A DNA stretch of 64,000 nucleotides from Nemertoderma westbladi (lineage: Eukaryota > Xenacoelomorpha > Nemertodermatida > Nemertodermatidae): the NCBI GenBank assembly GCA_032718475.1, contig JAUCBJ010001674.1, positions 21,368 through 85,367 on the forward strand, written 5' to 3'. Of the stretch, positions 55,870-64,000 are shown one piece after another (position 1 is the stretch's first letter; each line of letters begins with the position of its first letter). The notes beneath the pieces were generated by a model. It saw nothing but the letters and a program-made list of their open reading frames with translations. It was not told the DNA's origin and did no database searches. A program made the translations under genes and the position numbers.

Positions 55870-58800
55870 GTGTGAGGAGAAACAAGTTGCTCCGTGTGAG
55901 GAGAAACAAGTTGCTCCGTGTGGGGAGAAACAAGTTGCTCCGTGTGAGGAGAAACAAGTTGCTCCGTGTGAGGAGAAACAAGTTGCTCCGTGTGAGGAGA
56001 AACAAGTTGCTCCGTGTGAGGGGAAACAAGTTGCTCCGTGTGAGGAGAAACAAGTTGCTCCGTGTGAGGAGAAACAAGTTGCTCCGTGTGAGGAGAAACA
56101 AGTTGCTCCGTGTGAGGAGAAACAAGTTGCTCCGTGTGAGGAGAAACAAGTGGCTCCGTGTGAGGAGAAACAAGTTGCTCCGTGTGAGGAGAAACAAGTT
56201 GCTCCGTGTGAGGAGAAACAAGTTGCTCCGTGTGAGGAGAAACAAGTTGCTCCGTGTGAGGAGAAACAAGTTGCTCCGTGTGAGGAGAAACAAGTTGCTC
56301 CGTGTGAGGGGAAACAAGTTGCTCCGTGTGAGGAGAAACAAGTTGCTCCGTGTGAGGAGAAACAAGTTGCTCCGTGTGAGGAGAAACAAGTTGCTCCGTG
56401 TGAGGAGAAACAAGTTGCTCCGTGTGAGGAGAAACAAGTTGCTCCGTGTGAGGAGAAACAAGTTGCTCCGTGTGAGGAGAAACAAGTTGCTCCGTGTGAG
56501 GAGAAACAAGTTGCTCCGTGTGAGGAGAAACAAGTTGCTCCGTGTGAGGAGAAACAAGTTGCTCCGTGTGAGGAGAAACAAGTTGCTCCGTGTGAGGAGA
56601 AACAAGTTGCTCCGTGTGAGGAGAAACAAGTTGCTCCGTGTGAGGAGAAACAAGTTGCTCCGTGTGAGGAGAAACAAGTTGCTCCGTGTGAGGAGAAACA
56701 AGTTGCTCCGTGTGAGGAGAAACAAGTTGCTCCGTGTGAGGAGAAACAAGTTGCTCCGTGTGAGGAGAAACAAGTTGCTCCGTGTGAGGAGAAACAAGTT
56801 GCTCCGTGTGAGGAGAAACAAGTTGCTCCGTGTGAGGAGAAACAAGTTGCTCCGTGTGAGGAGAAACAAGTTGCTCCGTGTGAGGAGAAACAAGTTGCTC
56901 CGTGTGAGGAGAAACAAGTTGCTCCGTGTGAGGAGAAACAAGTTGCTCCGTGTGAGGAGAAACAAGTTGCTCCGTGTGAGGAGAAACAAGTTGCTCCGTG
57001 TGAGGAGAAACAAGTTGCTCCGTGTGAGGAGAAACAAGTTGCTCCGTGTGAGGAGAAACAAGTTGCTCCGTGTGAGGAGAAACAAGTTGCTCCGTGTGAG
57101 GAGAAACAAGTTGCTCCGTGTGAGGAGAAACAAGTTGCTCCGTGTGAGGAGAAACAAGTTGCTCCGTGTGAGGGGGGCCTTTCAGAAACAAGTTGCTCCG
57201 TGTGAGGAGAAACAAGGGCTCCGTGTGAGGAGAAACAAGTTGCTCCGTGTGAGGAGAAACAAGTTGCTCCGTGTGAGGAGAAACAAGTTGCTCCGTGTGA
57301 GGAGAAACAAGTTGCTCCGTGTGAGGAGAAACAAGTTGCTCCGTGTGAGGAGAAACAAGTTGCTCCGTGTGAGGAGAAACAAGTTGCTCCGTGTGAGGAG
57401 AAACAAGTTGCTCCGTGTGAGGAGAAACAAGTTGCTCCGTGTGAGGGGAAACAAGTTGCTCCGTGTGAGGGGGGCCTTTCAGAAACAAGTTGCTCCGTGT
57501 GAGGAGAAACAAGGGCTCCGTGTGAGGAGAAACAAGTTGCTCCGTGTGAGGAGAAACAAGTTGCTCCGTGTGAGGAGAAACAAGTTGCTCCGTGTGAGGA
57601 GAAACAAGTTGCTCCGTGTGAGGAGAAACAAGTTGTTCCGTGTGAGGGGGGCCTTTCAGAAACAAGTTGCTCCGTGTGAGGATAAACAAGTTGCTCCGTG
57701 TGAGGAGAAACAAGTTGCTCCGTGTGAGGGGGGCCTTTCAGAAACAAGTTGCTCCGTGTGAGGATAAACAAGTTGCTCCGTGTGAGGAGAAACAAGTTGC
57801 TCCGTGTGAGGGGGGCCTTTCAGAAACAAGTTGCTCCGTGTGAGGAGAAACAAGTTGCTCCGTGTGAGGAGAAACAAGTTGCTCCGTGTGAGGAGAAACA
57901 AGTTGCTCCGTGTGAGGAGAAACAAGTTGTTCCGTGTGAGGGGGGCCTTTCAGAAACAAGTTGCTCCGTGTGAGGATAAACAAGTTGCTCCGTGTGAGGA
58001 GAAACAAGTTGCTCCGTGTGAGGAGAAACAAGTTGCTCCGTGTGAGGAGAAACAAGTTGCTCCGTGTGAGGAGAAACAAGTTGCTCCGTGTGAGGAGAAA
58101 CAAGTTGCTCCGTGTGAGGAGAAACAAGTTGCTCCGTGTGAGGAGAAACAAGTTGCTCTGTGTGAGGAGAAACAAGGGCTCCGTGTGAGGAGAAACAAGT
58201 TGCTCCGTGTGAGGGGGGCCTTTCAGAAACAAGTTGCTCCGTGTGAGGAGAAACAAGTTGCTCCGTGTGAGGAGAAACAAGTTGCTCCGTGTGAGGAGAA
58301 ACAAGTTGCTCCGTGTGAGGAGAAACAAGTTGCTCCGTGTGAGGAGAAACAAGTTGCTCCGTGTGAGGGGAAACAAGTTGCTCCGTGTGAGGAGAAACAA
58401 GTTGCTCCGTGTGAGGAGAAACAAGTTGCTCCGTGTGAGGGGAAACAAGTTGCTCCGTGTGAGGAGAAACAAGTTGCTCCGTGTGAGGAGAAACAAGTTG
58501 CTCCGTGTGAGGGGGGCCTTTCAGAAACAAGTTGCTCCGTGTGAGGAGAAACAAGTTGCTCCGTGTGAGGAGAAACAAGTTGCTCCGTGTGAGGAGAAAC
58601 AAGTTGCTCCGTGTGAGGAGAAACAAGTTGCTCCGTGTGAGGAGAAACAAGTTGCTCCGTGTGAGGAGAAACAAGTTGCTCCGTGTGAGGAGAAACAAGT
58701 TGCTCCGTGTGAGGGGGGCCTTTCAGAAACAAGTTGCTCCGTGTGAGGAGAAACAAGTTGCTCCGTGTGAGGAGAAACAAGTTGCTCCGTGTGAGGAGAA

Positions 58801-61800
58801 ACAAGTTGCTCCGTGTGAGGAGAAACAAGTTGCTCCGTGTGAGGGGGGCCTTTCAGAAACAAGTTGCTCCGTGTGAGGAGAAACAAGTTGCTCCGTGTGA
58901 GGAGAAACAAGTTGCTCCGTGTGAGGGGTGCCTTTCAGAAACAAGTTGCTCCGTGTGAGGAGAAACAAGTTGCTCCGTGTGAGGAGAAACAAGTTGCTCC
59001 GTGTGAGGAGAAACAAGTTGCTCCGTGTGAGGAGAAACAAGTGCTCCGTGTGAGGAGAAACAAGTTGCTCCGTGTGAGGAGAAACAAGTTGCTCCGTGTG
59101 AGGAGAAACAAGTTGCTCCGTGTGAGGAGAAACAAGTTGCTCCGTGTGAGGAGAAACAAGTTGCTCCGTGTGAGGGGAAACAAGTTGCTCCGTGTGAGGA
59201 GAAACAAGTTTCTCCGTGTGGGGAGAAACAAGTTGCTCCGTGTGAGGAGAAACAAGTTGCTCCGTGTGAGGAGAAACAAGTTGCTCCGTGTGAGGAGAAA
59301 CAAGTTGCTCCGTGTGAGGAGAAACAAGTTGCTCCGTGTGAGGAGAAACAAGTTGCTCCGTGTGAGGGGAAACAAGTTGCTCCGTGTGAGGAGAAACAAG
59401 TTGCTCCGTGTGAGGAGAAACAAGTTGCTCCGTGTGAGGAGAAACAAGTTGCTCCGTGTGAGGGGAAACAAGTTGCTCCGTGTGAGGGGAAACAAGTTGC
59501 TCCGTGTGAGGGGAAACAAGTTGCTCCGTGTGAGGAGAAACAAGTTGCTCCGTGTGAGGAGAAACAAGTTGCTCCGTGTGAGGAGAAACAAGTTGCTCCG
59601 TGTGAGGGGAAACAAGTTGCTCCGTGTGAGGGGAAACAAGTTGCTCCGTGTGAGGAGAAACAAGTTGCTCCGTGTGAGGAGAAACAAGTTGCTCCGTGTG
59701 AGGAGAAACAAGTTGCTCCGTGTGAGGAGAAACAAGTTGCTCCGTGTGAGGAGAAACAAGTTGCTCCGTGTGAGGAGAAACAAGTTGCTCCGTGTGAGGA
59801 GAAACAAGTTGCTCCGTGTGAGGAGAAACAAGTTGCTCCGTGTGAGGAGAAACAAGTTGCTCCGTGTGAGGAGAAACAAGTTGCTCCGTGTGAGGAGAAA
59901 CAAGTTGCTCCGTGTGAGGAGAAACAAGTTGCTCCGTGTGAGGAGAAACAAGTTGCTCCGTGTGAGGAGAAACAAGTTGCTCCGTGTGAGGAGAAACAAG
60001 TTGCTCCGTGTGAGGAGAAACAAGTTGCTCCGTGTGAGGAGAAACAAGTTGCTCCGTGTGAGGAGAAACAAGTTGCTCCGTGTGAGGAGAAACAAGTTGC
60101 TCCGTGTGAGGAGAAACAAGTTGCTCCGTGTGAGGAGAAACAAGTTGCTCCGTGTGAGGAGAAACAAGTTGCTCCGTGTGAGGAGAAACAAGTTGCTCCG
60201 TGTGAGGAGAAACAAGTTGCTCCGTGTGAGGAGAAACAAGTTGCTCCGTGTGAGGAGAAACAAGTTGCTCCGTGTGAGGAGAAACAAGTTGCTCCGTGTG
60301 AGGAGAAACAAGTTGCTCCGTGTGAGGAGAAACAAGTTGCTCCGTGTGAGGAGAAACAAGTTGCTCCGTGTGAGGAGAAACAAGTTGCTCCGTGTGAGGA
60401 GAAACAAGTTGCTCCGTGTGAGGAGAAACAAGTTGCTCCGTGTGAGGAGAAACAAGTTGCTCCGTGTGAGGAGAAACAAGTTGCTCCGTGTGAGGAGAAA
60501 CAAGTTGCTCCGTGTGAGGAGAAACAAGTTGCTCCGTGTGAGGAGAAACAAGTTGCTCCGTGTGAGGAGAAACAAGTTGCTCCGTGTGAGGAGAAACAAG
60601 TTGCTCCGTGTGAGGAGAAACAAGTTGCTCCGTGTGAGGAGAAACAAGTTGCTCCGTGTGAGGAGAAACAAGTTGCTCCGTGTGAGGAGAAACAAGTTGC
60701 TCCGTGTGAGGAGAAACAAGTTGCTCCGTGTGAGGAGAAACAAGTTGCTCCGTGTGAGGAGAAACAAGTTGCTCCGTGTGAGGAGAAACAAGTTGCTCCG
60801 TGTGAGGAGAAACAAGTTGCTCCGTGTGAGGGGAAACAAGTTGCTCCGTGTGAGGGGGCCTTCAGAAACAAGTTGCTCCGTGTGAGGAGAAACAAGTGGC
60901 TCCGTGTGAGGAGAAACAAGTTGCTCCGTGTGAGGAGAAACAAGTTGCTCCGTGTGAGGAGAAACAAGTTGCTCCGTGTGAGGAGAAACAAGTTGCTCCG
61001 TGTGAGGAGAAACAAGTTGCTCCGTGTGAGGAGAAACAAGTTGCTCCGTGTGAGGAGAAACAAGTTGCTCCGTGTGAGGAGAAACAAGTTGCTCCGTGTG
61101 AGGAGAAACAAGTTGCTCCGTGTGAGGAGAAACAAGTTGCTCCGTGTGAGGGGGCCTTTCAGAAACAAGTTGCTCCGTGTGAGGAGAAACAAGTGCTCCG
61201 TGTGAGGAGAAACAAGTTGCTCCGTGTGAGGAGAAACAAGTTGCTCCGTGTGAGGAGAAACAAGTTGCTCCGTGTGAGGAGAAACAAGTTGCTCCGTGTG
61301 AGGAGAAACAAGTTGCTCCGTGTGAGGAGAAACAAGTTGCTCCGTGTGAGGGGGGCCTTTCAGAAACAAGTTGCTCCGTGTGAGGAGAAACAAGTTGCTC
61401 CGTGTGAGGAGAAACAAGTTGCTCCGTGTGAGGGGGCCTTTCAGAAACAAGTTGCTCCGTGTGAGGAGAAACAAGTTGCTCCGTGTGAGGAGAAACAAGT
61501 TGCTCCGTGTGAGGAGAAACAAGTTGCTCCGTGTGAGGAGAAACAAGTTGCTCCGTGTGAGGGGGGCCTTTCAGAAACAAGTTGCTCCGTGTGAGGAGAA
61601 ACAAGTTGCTCCGTGTGAGGAGAAACAAGTTGCTCCGTGTGAGGAGAAACAAGTTGCTCCGTGTGAGGAGAAACAAGTTGCTCCGTGTGAGGAGAAACAA
61701 GTTGCTCCGTGTGAGGAGAAACAAGTTGCTCCGTGTGAGGAGAAACAAGTTGCTCCGTGTGAGGAGAAACAAGTTGCTCCGTGTGAGGAGAAACAAGTTG

Positions 61801-64000
61801 CTCCGTGTGAGGGGGGCCTTCAGAAACAAGTTGCTCCGTGTGAGGAGAAACAAGTTGCTCCGTGTGAGGAGAAACAAGTTGCTCCGTGTGAGGAGAAACA
61901 AGTTGCTCCGTGTGAGGAGAAACAAGTTGCTCCGTGTGAGGAGAAACAAGTTGCTCCGTGTGAGGAGAAACAAGTTGCTCCGTGTGAGGAGAAACAAGTT
62001 GCTCCGTGTGAGGAGAAACAAGTTGCTCCGTGTGAGGGGGGCCTTTCAGAAACAAGTTGCTCCGTGTGAGGAGAAACAAGTTGCTCCGTGTGAGGAGAAA
62101 CAAGTTGCTCCGTGTGAGGAGAAACAAGTTGCTCCGTGTGAGGAGAAACAAGTTGCTCCGTGTGAGGAGAAACAAGTTGCTCCGTGTGAGGAGAAACAAG
62201 TTGCTCCGTGTGAGGAGAAACAAGTTGCTCCGTGTGAGGAGAAACAAGTTGCTCCGTGTGAGGAGAAACAAGTGCTCCGTGTGAGGAGAAACAAGTTGCT
62301 CCGTGTGAGGGGGCCTTCAGAAACAAGTTGCTCCGTGTGAGGAGAAACAAGTTGCTCCGTGTGAGGAGAAACAAGTTGCTCCGTGTGAGGAGAAACAAGT
62401 TGCTCCGTGTGAGGAGAAACAAGTTGCTCCGTGTGAGGAGAAACAAGTTGCTCCGTGTGAGGAGAAACAAGTTGCTCCGTGTGAGGAGAAACAAGTTGCT
62501 CCGTGTGAGGAGAAACAAGTTGCTCCGTGTGAGGGGAAACAAGTTGCTCCGTGTGAGGAGAAACAAGTTGCTCCGTGTGAGGAGAAACAAGTTGCTCCGT
62601 GTGAGGGGGCCTTCAGAAACAAGTTGCTCCGTGTGAGGAGAAACAAGTTGCTCCGTGTGAGGAGAAACAAGTTGCTCCGTGTGAGGAGAAACAAGTTGCT
62701 CCGTGTGAGGAGAAACAAGTTGCTCCGTGTGAGGAGAAACAAGTTGCTCCGTGTGAGGAGAAACAAGTTGCTCCGTGTGAGGAGAAACAAGTTGCTCCGT
62801 GTGAGGAGAAACAAGTTGCTCCGTGTGAGGGGGCCTTTCAGAAACAAGTTGCTCCGTGTGAGGAGAAACAAGTTGCTCCGTGTGAGGAGAAACAAGTTGC
62901 TCCGTGTGAGGAGAAACAAGTTGCTCCGTGTGAGGAGAAACAAGTTGCTCCGTGTGAGGGGGCCTTCAGAAACAAGTTGCTCCGTGTGAGGAGAAACAAG
63001 TTGCTCCGTGTGAGGAGAAACAAGTTGCTCCGTGTGAGGGGGCCTTTCAGAAACAAGTTGCTCCGTGTGAGGAGAAACAAGTTGCTCCGTGTGAGGAGAA
63101 ACAAGTTGCTCCGTGTGAGGAGAAACAAGTTGCTCCGTGTGAGGAGAAACAAGTTGCTCCGTGTGAGGAGAAACAAGTTGCTCCGTGTGAGGAGAAACAA
63201 GTTGCTCCGTGTGAGGAGAAACAAGTTGCTCCGTGTGAGGAGAAACAAGTTGCTCCGTGTGAGGAGAAACAAGTTGCTCCGTGTGAGGGGAAACAAGTTG
63301 CTCCGTGTGAGGAGAAACAAGTTGCTCCGTGTGAGGAGAAACAAGTTGCTCCGTGTGAGGAGAAACAAGTTGCTCCGTGTGAGGAGAAACAAGTTGCTCC
63401 GTGTGAGGAGAAACAAGTTGCTCCGTGTGAGGAGAAACAAGTTGCTCCGTGTGAGGAGAAACAAGTTGCTCCGTGTGAGGAGAAACAAGTTGCTCCGTGT
63501 GAGGAGAAACAAGTTGCTCCGTGTGAGGAGAAACAAGTTGCTCCGTGTGAGGAGAAACAAGTTGCTCCGTGTGAGGAGAAACAAGTTGCTCCGTGTGAGG
63601 AGAAACAAGTTGCTCCGTGTGAGGAGAAACAAGTTGCTCCGTGTGAGGAGAAACAAGTTGCTCCGTGTGAGGAGAAACAAGTTGCTCCGTGTGAGGAGAA
63701 ACAAGTTGCTCCGTGTGAGGAGAAACAAGTTGCTCCGTGTGAGGAGAAACAAGTTGCTCCGTGTGAGGAGAAACAAGTTGCTCCGTGTGAGGAGAAACAA
63801 GTTGCTCCGTGTGAGGAGAAACAAGTTGCTCCGTGTGAGGAGAAACAAGTTGCTCCGTGTGAGGAGAAACAAGTTGCTCCGTGTGAGGAGAAACAAGTTG
63901 CTCCGTGTGAGGAGAAACAAGTTGCTCCGTGTGAGGAGAAACAAGTTGCTCCGTGTGAGGAGAAACAAGTTGCTCCGTGTGAGGAGAAACAAGTTGCTCC
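55870..64000. repeat. 24-bp minisatellite array running off the window
   Basis: More than 300 near-identical units of 24 bp, GAAACAAGTTGCTCCGTGTG followed by AGGA or AGGG. Longer 33-35-bp variants carrying GGGGGGCCTTTCAGAAACAA or GGGGGCCTTCAGAAACAAG punctuate it, 22 or so times, clustered at 57170-58940 and 60850-63060. The unit is a multiple of 3 and lacks stops in most frames, so many long frames on both strands (for example repeats of EKQVAPCE or LLTRSNLF) are artefacts. It contains no other sequence up to base 64000. Confidence 0.98.

Noticed and set aside
55537-63992. Dozens of long frames of EKQVAPCE, RVRRNKLL, LLTRSNLF or SSHGATCF repeats
   Set aside because: All derive from the 24-bp array; many frames on both strands are open together and none has a unique domain.

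Overview
The window is animal (metazoan, invertebrate-like) nuclear DNA. It holds spliced exons with GT-AG borders, an LTR retrotransposon of BEL/Pao type, a CR1/L2-group LINE, hAT-type non-autonomous transposons and about 35 kb of minisatellite, with no bacterial operons, Shine-Dalgarno sites or tRNAs. The phylum cannot be fixed from the sequence. Almost all very long open frames here are tandem repeats read in frame and are not genes.

Layout. 1-18607: an array of a 21-bp unit. 18608-25463: the last three coding exons of the mitochondrial 2-oxoglutarate dehydrogenase E2 gene (DLST) on the minus strand, at 25306-25463, 23995-24162 and 19073-19207. The intron before the last exon is filled by a 19-bp minisatellite (19241-23848). 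The intron upstream of 25463 begins with a 39-bp minisatellite (25481-29198). 29199-46630: a CR1/L2-like LINE on the minus strand, split by a 13.8-kb BEL/Pao element (31485-45278). That element has 1192-bp LTRs differing at one base and a 5-bp target duplication, GGTCT. The BEL element itself carries a 1340-bp hAT-type insertion (34109-35448). 46651-52497: a segment present two and a half times in tandem; each copy has a 155-codon gene resembling barrier-to-autointegration factor (BAF/BANF1). Copy 1 also carries a 499-bp TTAA-flanked insertion with poly-G/poly-C ends, and copy 2 preserves the empty site. 52640-54850: a decayed LINE fragment interrupted by a 1400-bp hAT-type foldback element with an 8-bp target duplication. 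55503 to the window end: a palindromic head followed by a 24-bp minisatellite that runs off the edge.

The only conserved cellular gene is DLST, whose product acts in the TCA cycle. Its upstream exons are not seen in the 38.5 kb to the right, so that intron is either very large and hosts the retroelements and the BAF-like genes, or the locus is truncated or misassembled. The most unusual features are the BAF-like tandem family beside nested retroelements, the two minisatellites that stop 18-34 bp from DLST splice acceptors, the BEL element that kept intact LTRs and a 1607-codon gag-protease frame but lost its polymerase core, and the minisatellite that seems to have grown from a transposon end.
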